Shown one piece after another: positions 1-11,800 of a stretch of DNA of 64,000 bases (position 1 is the stretch's first letter; every line of letters starts with the position of its first letter). Under the pieces are notes generated by a model. It was not told the DNA's origin. It did not search any database and was given only the letters and a program-made list of their open reading frames with translations. The stretch is from assembly GCF_001949145.1 (NCBI RefSeq), contig NW_019091414.1:155084-219083 (forward strand), read 5' to 3'. A program made the translations under genes and the position numbers. Source of the stretch: Acanthaster planci. Lineage: Eukaryota; Echinodermata; Asteroidea; Valvatida; Acanthasteridae.

Positions 1-1083
1 TTATAGCTACAGATACACTTACTTTATCAAGAATTGGAAATTGTCATTCGACATGTATTCCGTCTACGACTTGAATACCGGAAACACACGTCCATCGAGG
101 GATTGTACAGATTTTGCTGTTTTCTTTGTGGTCTCGAATTACACTTGCTTAATTATTTTTAGCACACATTCCATTGAGAATACATGGGGGTGTTGGGCCC
201 TTTTGGCGGAAACCAGACTGGCTTAACATCTGGAATAAAAAATCAGGGCATTGATTACATGCAGGAAACCTACATGTTAGAATAGCAAACGTGCCGTAAA
301 GTTCAGTCAGAACAGTTGACTGTTTCGAACTCCCTTGATTTATTATAGCATATGGACAAATAACACATCCGTCAGAGACATTATATGTAGTACACTCTGG
401 TTAGGGCTACGGGAAAAAACACGACAGCCAAAAAACAATCCCAAAGGAGTTCGACATACTCTGAAAACGTATCCAAAAGTCATGCCTGCTGGTGTACAGT
501 TTAGATGCCTAAAGTGCAAAAAGACACAAAGAGAGTAACAGTCTGCCCTTACTTAGTCCGTCCGTGTATTTGAGAAATTCCTTCAAATTGGATTCTTTCA
601 AGTCTAATTACCCGTGTTAATTCCAGTCACTTGGGTAACACGGTTAACATGATTCATTTGAATAACCCCACAACAATAACCAAAACAAACTCTGCAGTCA
701 ACCTTACCTTAATTGATGCTTTCCATAGATGCGTTTACTGAATAATATGTAATGCGTTCAATATGTAATTGTCTTAATGGCAATTTGACCTCGGTATATT
801 TTTGAGGAAAGCAAACTTGTTTTCTGGCTGATTGAGCCCAGTTGGTGTTGCACGTTAGTTTTTAGGCTAACTCTAAATTCAGGGGCTCCAACGCAAACAG
901 AACGACACGTACATGTCAGTGTCATGGCATCGCATACATTGGCATGTGCTAAATCTTATCTGTTTATTTTTCGAAGAAGAAAGAATTACACAACATTTTT
1001 TAATAAAAACAAATCTTTATCAGTTTTAGAGTACTGTTGCAACTTTGCAAACTGCAATACTTTATTTATATACATTATACAGA

Positions 1084-1199
1084 GGGTTTGTATGGCCACC
1101 ATCTCTCAGGACAGTGCTTTTGTTCCACAGGGTATACACAAAGGAGGTTTCTCTGTGGAACAAAAGAACTACCCTGCAAGATGGTTGCCACGCAAAGCC
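1084..1199. repeat. Foldback (inverted-repeat) element
   Basis: The arms 1084-1130 and 1153-1199 are inverted copies of about 46 bp at roughly 80% identity, separated by a 22-bp loop. The inner 13 bp (TTTTGTTCCACAG at 1118-1130 and its complement at 1153-1165) match perfectly. Weaker complementarity continues outward through flanking TATA-rich sequence. This fits a palindromic MITE relic. A transcript would form a long hairpin. Confidence 0.75.
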
Positions 1200-1394
1200 C
1201 CCGTATAGATAACATACAAAAGTTGAGCCACATAAAATACTGCCATTTAGAATTTGTTAGAACAGTCTATCATTTTTCATTAAGAGATGGCAACGAAACC
1301 TGTATTTCCTAATAAATGCTTGTAGTCTAGATGTTTTCATTCATCGTATACCCATCAAACTTTTTATCCGTCAAAATTTTGTCAATTTGCATTT

Positions 1395-2076
1395 GTTGTC
1401 TATATTTGTCTATGTTATCTATATTATCGATATATCGAATTTTATTCGTTTTAATTTTCAAGGTATTATAACGTGCTTGAATTGCTAGTAAATTTTTCTA
1501 AGGGTACACCTATACACCATAATGATGTGATCCAATTCACTTTGGCGACATGTTCTAGCGTCCGTATTGCGTACGTTGCATACATGGGATGGGATGCACA
1601 TTGCCGTGCTTTGCAATATCATCAGCACGTGGTCCCAGTCTACGTACGTATGGTTAGCAAATAATTCTCTATTTTGGAGGATAATTTTGTGATATTTTCG
1701 AGGCAAAGTGTACACGAATTATTGAGTGCAAGACTGAGATAGGTGACAGAATTTACTCTTCAAATGTCGCCGCATAAGCTGCCCGGAGTATAAGCTACTG
1801 AGATATTTTTCACTCAGCATATGAGAGCCAACGTAAGCCGTGGCTTATCGAAAATTGCAGTAATGTGACGACGCGCGTTCTCACTCTTTAACAAAGTTCG
1901 TTCCTCAGTAGTGATATTTCGATATGTTTTTCAATATCGATGTTTTAGAAGTTTCGATGTTTTCGATATTTCTCCAAAATCCGGTATTTTCGATATATGG
2001 ATATTACCAAATAACTGACATCGGCTATATCGATATCAGACCCATATCGATAATATCGATATATTGATATATCGAC
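1395..2076. repeat. ATCGAT/TCGATA-rich degenerate simple sequence
   Basis: Dense overlapping copies of ATCGAT, TATCGATA and CGATATTT occur at 1410-1440 and again from about 1915 to 2076, where nearly every 10-15 bp contains one. The words are self-complementary, so the tract can pair with itself. It may be a degenerate simple repeat. The motif TATCGATA is also the DREF-type site known from insects, but a density like this is better explained by repeat expansion. Confidence 0.55.
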
Positions 2077-5000
2077 GGTGCTTATAAAAGCCTGACTTTG
2101 TCGGCAAATAACTTGACGGGACGTGGAGAAGATTAAAGCGATAAGCTGTTTATAAGAGCTGAGGACAAACTGAACACAACCACAACATGATGGTTTCTAT
2201 CAATGCATCCACACGTGAGGAAGCTAGGCGCAGGGCTAGTTTAATGATCTATACTTCGACAGCCCCCCCCCCAAAAGATAGAAAAAACGTCACACGAATA
2301 TACTGTCTGTTTTCAATATAAATGTCGCCTGGTGGTATTTATGACTCCATGAGTTTGAAGAGGATCCCTTTTTGCTTGACGTTGCTTTTTTATTTCATCT
2401 TATTTGCTTTCAGCGATCCAATTATACGCTTCAGTAAATATTAGCACTCAATATTGAGTTCATGACAGTTTTGGACAAAAAGGGTTACTCTTGGGTATGT
2501 TTCAGTGTGGGGTGCTGTCAGTAGTTCCTTAGAAATCAGACTGCTATAGTGAAATGCGCGCACTATCTTTAGACTTAAAGGTTTCTTGGGGGGGACACAC
2601 TGTAGAGATAAAAATTCTCCTTTTGCTCGCAAATTACAAAGGTTTTTTAAAAGACGCGTACGCATGCAAAATTATTTTATGAAGACTTTGCCCCCTCGCT
2701 TTTGCCCCCCCGCAACCTCACTGAGGTCATTGTTTACGACTTAAACCTTAGAGGAGAGGGAATGGACCGTTTCAATTGATTGTTTAAGCAGCCAACTTTT
2801 TCTCCTCATACTCCTTCGTTGAGATATTAGAAGCGGCGTATTGGAAGGTTTTTACATAACATATCGAAATTGTAAAATTACAAGATCTGACAACTGTTGT
2901 TTTAATTTTGACTGTACTTTCAACTTCTGCTTGATAGGCCTATTTATAAACTAAAACAGCCGACGTTCTCATTCAAGTATGCATGAGCAGCAACATCAGG
3001 TCGATAGATTTATGGCGCTTGCGTGCTTCAACCACTTCGCCTGTAGTCACTATACAGGTGTTTCTAGTGCCTAAAACATTTCTTCAGTGGAGGTACAGAT
3101 CACGAATTATAAACGTACTGAATGAAATGCATTGCCGTCATCACCGGGTATCTGAGCACATCCAAAAACGGTGGAGAAGTAAGCCTTTATTCTGTGGAAT
3201 AGGAAGACAGCTATTTCATCGATGACAAATATCACCTGCAGTTAAGCCTTTCCATGAGGCAACAAGTACCAAAGAGTTTGAGACAGTAAATGATACCTCT
3301 ACCTGGCTGTTGTCATGTAGAAACTCTTCTACTGTCTTCGTGAAAAGACAAGCAGGATAAATTTGAGAAAAGGAGATAGGGTGGCTTATTTTGATATGGT
3401 ATGCAATTACATGCGGGTACAGGTCGACGGAGTAAAACGTGCTATTTTTTACTACTGAACATGAACAATGAAACATTCTGTTCAGCGGACAAATGGATTA
3501 AATCATTCTAGCCCTATATCTTATTTGCATAAGGAATCCTTGCAGTTAAATAAAACAATAATAAGCATTGCCCCACCTACTGAATACACAGTTATATGAA
3601 GTTAAAATCACTGCTGATATGACAAATGAAACAGGTGACACGTGGGACAGACTCTAGTCAACTGCGGCAGGTATTGCTACGATTGGAGCGATGATGAAGG
3701 TTGCATGAAACCAGTTACGAAAGTCTTTAACTGAATATCAAAACGGGTTTTACGTTTTGAAGACGATCGAATCTAAAATTTCTTCGCGCGTGATGTTTCC
3801 AAACCAAATGATGTGAATTAGCGTTCGCTATCACTTTTCCAAGGATTTTAGCGAGAAGTTCAATCTAACATAGTCTGTAACAGTAACTTCATTGAGAAAA
3901 CCAAACCAGAAAACGGGCATAAGCAACATAGGCCTTGTCAGTTCGCTTTGTTGTGCAACGTCACGGTTTCCGGGTATTCGGTCATAGGTTCAATTTCCTT
4001 TATTTAATCCTTAACCAAAAAAAAAAACAAAAACAAAAAAACAACCTACTATCGTCAGTTCTCAAACCCACCTGTCTGCGTATGTCTCTTGACACCTGTT
4101 CCCTAGGAGAACCATTGTGATGAGTACAATGCCTTCAATTCCACACACACTCATCAGCTTTCCTGTTGCGAGCATATCGGCGGCAGAGTACACAAAACGC
4201 CTCCTGAAGAGGTCAAGAAATCAACAAAAACTAAAAACAAAGAAATAAACCTATTAAAGATTGTAGGTCAAAAGACGCGTCCGTGAGACTATCCTCAGAG
4301 AACAGGACAGCAGGCCACAACTGAGGGCAGTTCGCGGCCGCAGACAGACTATATATTTCTAGCTAGCCAGCTTCAGTTATTATCGATCACACTTGCAGGG
4401 TGATGGCAATGCCGACTGCGAGCCAAAAACGTTGTACTGAACACGGACTCAGGCAATACAACACTTGATACCCGTGAGGGTAGTAATACGCATGCGTTGT
4501 CAGATCACCAGTAGAATGAGCAAATCAAAGATTATCAGTACCCGAAGCTAGCATCGCTCTAATTAAAAGATTAAACGAACTCTGCAAGCGCATTTTCGAT
4601 GTCATTTTGAGGATTTGAGGTCTTTAAAAATAGACTCAAACTTTAAATTTACATTACCTTTGGAAAGGGTAAGGCAGGATAAGCGTGAGCTATAGTGATG
4701 GTTGACGGTTGTAAAAAAAATGCGTTGAAAAGTGTTTGTTTTCAAACTGTTCTGTTTTATTGTATAAAATAATATGCACTTGAATCTTTATCGTGTGTTG
4801 TACAAAATACAAGTCTTGCATGCGCATAGTGCACCATAAAGAATCGCTTCAACATATTTCCAATAGTACATGTAATTACTACTTACATTACAAGAAAATA
4901 TAAAACACGTGATTTTCAGCCATGGATTTTCATTAAAACTGTTGAAATAAATAACTGGTATTGGAACTGAATGGTTTAAATTTTGGAGTAATGCCAAGTG

Positions 5001-6684
5001 CATAATAGCACCGTTATTTGATGGGTTTAAATCAGGCATATCACAAAAGGATTATCCAACTAAGGTTGTGAGCAATTAGGCACCCCCGTTCCAAAATCAC
5101 CTGTCAGTTAATTAATTCTTTATCTGTCTGACATTTATCGAAAATGTTCTTGGTTTATTTCAAGAATTTTGTTACTGCGATGCTACATTTAATCGCCTTC
5201 ATTGCTCAAATCAAAGAAATGTTTTTCCCATCCCGCCTTCCAAGTAAAAATAAGCTCGGATAAAACTGTACAGTTTTTAGATTTAAATAATAATGTCAAC
5301 AAAAAAATAGTCCTATCACGACACAGTTGAATATTAAACGTCGGGTTAAATGTTCACACAGGATCCTACAAATTATTTCAATAGTGTTTCGAACTGGTTC
5401 TCGGTGTATTGTTTCAGGAAAACATCAGGTGGTTTCTTCAAGAAAAATCACCCGTCAGAGCAATTTGACCTAGGCAATGATCTGTCTTGATATTGAAAAC
5501 TAAAGCGTTCAATCACTGTCATGGAAACTGCAAATTGGGCTATAGTGTGTTGATTAAGAATTCCTGGTGCTAGCCTTGCATTCAGACGTTCGATTTTTCG
5601 GTACATCTACAGCGGTGCTAAAGTAGTTTGTTCAGACAGGGACATTTTCCATATAAAATCTTGCACGAAATGCGATGTCAAAAATCGTTCAAATTGAAAG
5701 GTTCGGCAGTTAGATCGTTGATTTTGCAGTGAGTGCGTCATGGTGCCATAAAAACGTATATTTCTTTGTATCGAGAACAGTTACCGTACAGGCAGCTGGT
5801 CTATGATATCATGGAGGCCTGTAGTGTTAAACGGGGTATTGGTCACAAATTCCGCGACACATGGACTCCGTCGATTACGGGGACAAATTCACACTTCACA
5901 CTTAGTAACACACCTAGTAACGCCATTAGCTGTCAAAACACCATCACTGGTAGCATGATTGAGATGTTACGCTGTGAGGTAGTGTAATATTGAGGCGTTT
6001 GATGAATGCAAAGCAATGTGAAATTTCCAACAATATTTCAATAGCTCGGCCTACAACAGCTAAGTATTGGAGTTAATGCTATTGACAAGAAGTTGGGGGA
6101 GGAGTCTGGTGTACCAATCACAGATTTGAGAACTTGCCTGGTCTCTTTTTCGCCATCTACAGGACCCACGACCATAACATCAAGTTTGTACACCCCCCCC
6201 CCAACTGGCGACAGCTTAAGAGTGTTACCATTAGTTGCCAAAGGTGAAATTCGTCCAAGAAGCTTTGCAATTTGATACACGAGCACACACGTTCAGGGAT
6301 GTGTCTCCTTCAGGGTTGCAGACATCACACATGTATAGATTTATGTTGGTTTTCCTCTGGCGTAACCTCCCTCGGGGGAAACAACACGAACTGAAGCTTC
6401 AAGTGTCGTTCTTTTTTTGGGGGGGGGGTGTAGCTCCAGGTATTTCAGCAACTTGTTTCCATTCCAAGGTGCTGTACCTGGGGGCATCCTGTATAACTTT
6501 TGTGTGCGAGGTTTTATGTTTCAAAAATTCTTACAATGCACATAGTAATGCCGGCATGGCCTGTTAAAAATGGGGAATATTAAATTTCATTTTTTCAAAG
6601 AATTTTAAGTACTGAAAGTAAAAAAACAATTTCTATTCACGGTCAGATCAGTACCAAATTTCTTCGGGGGAAATTGTTTTCAGG

Positions 6685-7275
6685 GTTAAAGGAACAATTC
6701 AATGAATTTTTCTTAGAATTTTATTTGTGTGTGTATGTCTTTACTCTTCTTGAATGAATGAAGACTGTATGGATATTTTTTCAGTTGCGAGAACTGAAAA
6801 GTGCACTTCGCAAACTTTCACAATTGACCAAGCATATGGGGACAGGTGAGGGCGCTTCTGCCGCGATGTGAACCCAGGAAGACATTGCTCAGTTACATAT
6901 TTTCATGTTCAAATTGTGAACTCAAAATTTTCTATGTGAAAACATTTCTGAAAAAAGGTTGCTCAATGGCTTATTACGATATACTTTACACAACAATAGA
7001 TAGCCAAAGGAAATTAAATCTACGACACCAGTTTTTTAAAAATCTAGACATTCTTTATGCACAAATCAGAGCAGCATTGAGGTTCAGTGCCTTCGATGAC
7101 ATCTTAGATATGTTCATGAATATGCAAATGTCATTAGCATTAAAACAGAAAAGCTCCAATATCTGGCTTAAAAAACAATAGTTTACAACCAGGTTAATTA
7201 AAACCCAAAGGTGTATTTTTAAGGGTTTTTAGCAAAATTTGATAAAATAGTTCTATTACATTGTCCCTTTAAAAC
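6685..7275. mobile_element. Possible MITE-like element with TTAAAGG ends
   Basis: The left end at about 6685 begins GGTTAAAGGAACAATTCAAT, and the right end near 7270 reads, on the minus strand, TTTTAAAGGGACAATGTAAT. This gives an inverted terminal match of about 20 bp with a few mismatches. No transposase frame is visible between them. The 111-codon frame at 6846-7181 lies inside, resembles nothing, and is probably chance. Terminal TTAAAGGGAC-like words also occur near 49830 and 35625. Confidence 0.3.
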
Positions 7276-8747
7276 AAATGGAAAGATCTTTGTGTTACCT
7301 TTTTTGACCCGGGTGCATGACGGAAGACAAAAATGATGGCTTTAAGGGAAAGGAAAATAATAGTCCAAAATTGCCATTCTCTCATTAAAAACCGTCCTCC
7401 TTCCCGCCCCATCTGCCAACGTCTGTTTGTATTTTGGGAGTTAGGCCTTTCAAGCTTTTTGTCTTTTTAGACCAAGTTGTCGAATCGTATTAAGATACAT
7501 GTACCAAAACAAATTGAACTCCGGTACAACATGGAAAATCTCCTACTGATCATCAAAATAATAGGGCCTATCTGTGAGTTTGATCCTTTATGTCCAGTTG
7601 ATTGTAATGGCGAATTAAAAATGCAGGAACAAAATGTTCGCACCACCGTGACAACTACACGCCCATTTTCAGATTTTTGAAACAGGTCTAATAAAAGACA
7701 ATGACATTCTTCGATATAACTGGGGCTTAGTGTAACGAAGCATAATTATAAACTCACACAATGGCAAAGGCTATCAGCAGATCAGTTCTGAGGAAGCCTT
7801 GATGATGTAGCCTTCACAGAAGCTAAAGTATGTATGATTGACAACTCAGATCGAATCAACGTTCTGCCGTATAAGGGATTCATATTGTGATGCACCTGCT
7901 ATAATGTTCAACAGATTTACCTAGTATTAAAGTAGCATACTCCTCCACATACTGACCGTGAAGTAGGCAACCGTCTTTTTAGCCTCCGCAGCTGTCACCA
8001 AAAGAGCCTTTGGGTGAGTAATTGGCACACGTTTTAACTTGAAATTGTGTCCCAAGTTCCCCCTTATATACAACTGAAAGTTGTCACCGTGACAATAGAT
8101 TAATTTTGAAATGGTAATTATCCTAAACCTATAACGTAGCTGATGGGTTAAAGGTCACTGGGTGATCCTCACGTCACGGGAGTTGTTTTATGAAAAGCCT
8201 AGTCGCAGTCATATAACTACACGTGTCAATTTCCTCTTTTGGTGGGTTACAAAAGCTACAGAAAAGGGTCTCAACTTATATGCTGCTTCAAATTTTCGTT
8301 GATATCTCCGTTTTTGAACGATCAGTTTAATTTGGGTTTCCTCCATTACGTGTATTTTTCGAGTGAGTATAAAAGTAGTCCGAAAGAATGAGGCCGTGTC
8401 CGAAACGGGCTTCCAGGGCTGTGGCTAGGTCTCCACATAATTATTCCCAAAGGAAAGAAGACCCATGGTGTTCCTACCTCCACACATGCATGAAAGACCC
8501 TAGACAAGCTGCAGCAGTAGACAACGATTTTCCGCGTTCACCAGTAGAGGGCTCACTGAAAAAGAAACTGTCTGATTTTGACTCTTGAGGGCTCATTATA
8601 ATGTAGTCGCTTCGATCCAGGCATTAGGCACGAGGCAGTTCAGACTTCATGTACATGTATTTGTGATCGTCAAATTGAGCACGTTAACAGTATAACCCTA
8701 TTGTGTATTAAGCCTGTCAGCTGTTAACTATTGAGACTGAATTCAAG

Positions 8748-8834
8748 ATGAGCCAGAAAGATGTTGCAAAGGAAACCTTCACGCTCTATAATCCTCTCCC
8801 GCGTAAACTGCAGAAGGACAAAACACTCCTTCAG
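8748..8834 (+). CDS. POP4: POP4 exon 1 (start codon)
   Basis: The ATG at 8748 (context TTCAAGATGAG) opens 29 codons (MSQKDVAKETFTLYNPLP...) ending in CAG before a GTGTTA donor. The exon ends in phase 0, matching the next exon. The amino terminus of POP4 is poorly conserved in the family, so this exon rests on position, frame and splice site rather than homology. The donor is weak. Confidence 0.6.
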
Positions 8835-11800
8835 GTGTTACTTTTTTAACGTCATGAACGTTACCCAACATGCTCAACCGTGTTAACTTACTGTCGTTAG
8901 TTAGGCCCAACAGCCCAGCTGAGATTGGACGCCAGTCTTCACTCATTACAACTGACTGTTATCAAGTCATCCTGCCATAGCGAAAAGTTTTTTCAGCACG
9001 TTTATTACACTTTTACTCAACAAAAGAAAGCAAAAATTTGGTCATTATTGGGTCACTTATTCGAGCTCCCTGTCCAGAATCACCTAGGGCAAGTTCGGGC
9101 ATGAATTATTGTTCGACAAGTACTCAGATAAAACTCAAACAACCCTAGTCAGCCTATTTTTCAAAATGTCATTGTTACATTTCACCTTTAGCTGTGATTC
9201 TTACAGCGTACATAGGCTAGTTATTGAAATCTTGAACAATTATTTTCACGTTAGTGGTTCACAGCATGCTACTGTGATAGGCCTACATGTAGATCACTGC
9301 AGTGATAGACTAGAATCTAATCTGCACATTTGTACAGCGTAGTCCTTTGTGATAAGAAAACAATGGAAAAGAATCATAACCAGGTCACCTTGTGAAAGTC
9401 TGTGTATGTTTTCCAGGTGCCCAAAGATCCCAAGGAGTTTGTGACTAGTTTCTTGAGAGCAGTTACTCCCAGGAGACGAGATGAGCAGCTGGAAAAGTTA
9501 TCTTCTCGGAAAGAAATGGTGATGGATGCAATTAAGTCAAGGAGGAAGTCAGAACGAAGACGAGGAAGAAAGAAGAAAGCCTTGAGTAGTATACAGAAGA
9601 AACAGCTGAACATGAAAGATATTCCTCCAGAGCTACAAAAGTAGGTATTTGAGCTTCTACTTACATCAGTGGAGGATGTACAAGTGTACATGATATTGCA
9701 GAAACAACATGACCAAGTTTGGATTTCAAAGCCCATGATCTTCTTGGATTAGGCCTAAATCTTCCAGTACATAATAATGAGAATTTTTATCTGACTTTAC
9801 TCACTCTTTAACGAACAAAATATTCTAAAATATCCTGGCAAGGACAAGGTTGAAGATTTTACTCGCAAAATCTCCAATGTTCTGTCAAATTTTAAATAGG
9901 TCAACCCTTGATTAGGGCAGTAACTTTGTTCGATTAGAACAAGCTTGGCACATCCACAAATCATCTAGTTGCTAGTCTCTAACATAATATGCATTTCTCT
10001 GTAATTCAAGACACCGAACCATTATGAATGGACCATAAATTTAAGGTTTCACATATTACTCTTACAGCTTTTTATGTATTTCTCCATAATTCAATACACG
10101 AAACCATTATGAATGGGCCATAATTTTAAGGTTAACATAATATGCTTACAACTTAATCCGTATGCTTTTCATTATCTAGAACAGTATTTCCTTAGTTAAC
10201 CACTTCCTTCCGGGCGACCCGTTTTTGAGTACATAGGCTTTATATGCAGAGCCGGGGAGCTCGGAACTGGGACAAAAGAGTCGGGCCTTATAACAAATGA
10301 CCTTGCTCAGCACAAAAGACTGAGCTGTTGGGCATTACCGATATTTGTTCGCTCTGAATAGTGGAGATAATCCAGCCTTGTTTTGAAACAGTATACCACG
10401 GTTTAAGGCATTTAGAGTGAGCGGACTACCACTGGGGACAAAAGCTCTCCACCACCGCAGGGATGAGCTACACAGCACCGCTGCACGCTAATTTGGCCCC
10501 TATTGAAAAGAGGTCAGCAGTGCACTGTGCAAGTTTCAGGAACAAAAGAATCTTACGTAACACCGCACAATCTGGGCTCTTTTTCCAACAAGGCTGCAGG
10601 CCTGGTTGAAATATTCAAAAGTCTGTGAAGGTAACTGTCAGCTTTAGAGTAGTGCCCAAAGAGTCCTTCATGTGGGTATAAACGGCCATTAAAAGAAATG
10701 ATGGATTTTTGAAGAATTTTGAAAATGGAAAATCTTGAAAAGGACCTGGCATCTTGTCTTGCTAAAGAAAAATCCACCCGGCAGCAAGTGGTTAATACGG
10801 GGTGAGATGGGTGTCTGGATTTTTCCAGACGTGGAGATTCTTTATAAAATGTATTCAGGATATATGAATTTTCTATTTGGCATGGCTTTGCTAAAACTGT
10901 AGCCTTATAACTTTCCAAATTTTGTAAAAAAGAAAACGTATATCTGCTGTTACTCTCGCTGGAATGCAGTGGAATGCTGCTGAACTGTTGGAATATATGA
11001 TGTTAAACCATAATTGGTTCCATTACGATTAATAGCTGTGTATACATGTATGTACATTGTACCATGCATTAACTATCCACACATTGAAGAGCAAATGCTT
11101 TAATAACAAAGTACAATACACACTATTCCAGTATTTAGTCAATCAGTTTTTGGCTTATGGAAATTTTATCAGGGACCATTCTGTTTTTGTGGCATGCAGT
11201 TCATAAATTGTCACCTCAAAGTTTGATTGATCAAACTGGCACATAAAGTTTTTGATCGTGGAAGAGATCTTTCTGTTGGCAAAGGCCTGAAAATTTCACG
11301 GAAAGTTTAGCAGGTCATACGTCAGGTGGAAAAAGAGGAGGATAATCTCTTATTGTGATTATATTTTTAAAAATCGAAAAGTGAGGTTACTGCAGGTGCT
11401 TTTAGTGTGATAAAATTTTGAAAAATTCTGGCAGAGGATTGAAGGACTGAAGAAAGAGCTTTTTTTTCTGGATTTTCATTTCCTCAAATCTCACCCCGGG
11501 TTAACATGACTCTCAAAGTATAGTACTGAGAAGGCAGTAATATGTAATTTGTATCATGGCTAAACCTCAGAATGAAAAAGCAGGAAGACCTTATAATTTG
11601 TGGTTTAATTTTCTCAACAGATATGAGATGTATGAGCCCTTACATCAGCTATGGTTGGATTACATGAGGGACAGTCTACAACTCAAACATCCAACGTAGG
11701 TCCTTCCACAGTTCCTAAATAATCTGTGTCGTATGCTCAACCTCTCTTCTGTTTCACATACCTGTACCTTTTTGTACTTTGTGGAGACTGTTCTTTTTAA

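Larger units (their letters stand above)
1..8747. other. Intergenic region upstream of POP4, no gene recognised
   Basis: No reading frame here resembles a known family, shows codon bias, or can be extended through matched splice sites. The stretch contains a foldback repeat (1084-1199), an ATCGAT-rich tract (1395-2076), C/G homopolymer runs near 6192 and 6421, and a possible inverted-repeat element (6685-7275). A few minus-strand frames around 5.7-6.4 kb read like protein but are broken by stops and frame changes. The POP4 promoter must lie in the last few hundred bases; I see no clear TATA box there. Confidence 0.6.

Noticed and set aside
2083-2321. TATAAAAG followed about 100 bp later by a 44-codon ATG frame
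   Set aside because: A TATA-like word in an AT-rich tract is weak evidence, and the short frame has no homology or convincing donor.
6846-7181. 111-codon plus-strand frame
   Set aside because: No recognisable domain, AT-rich composition, and inside a likely repeat element.
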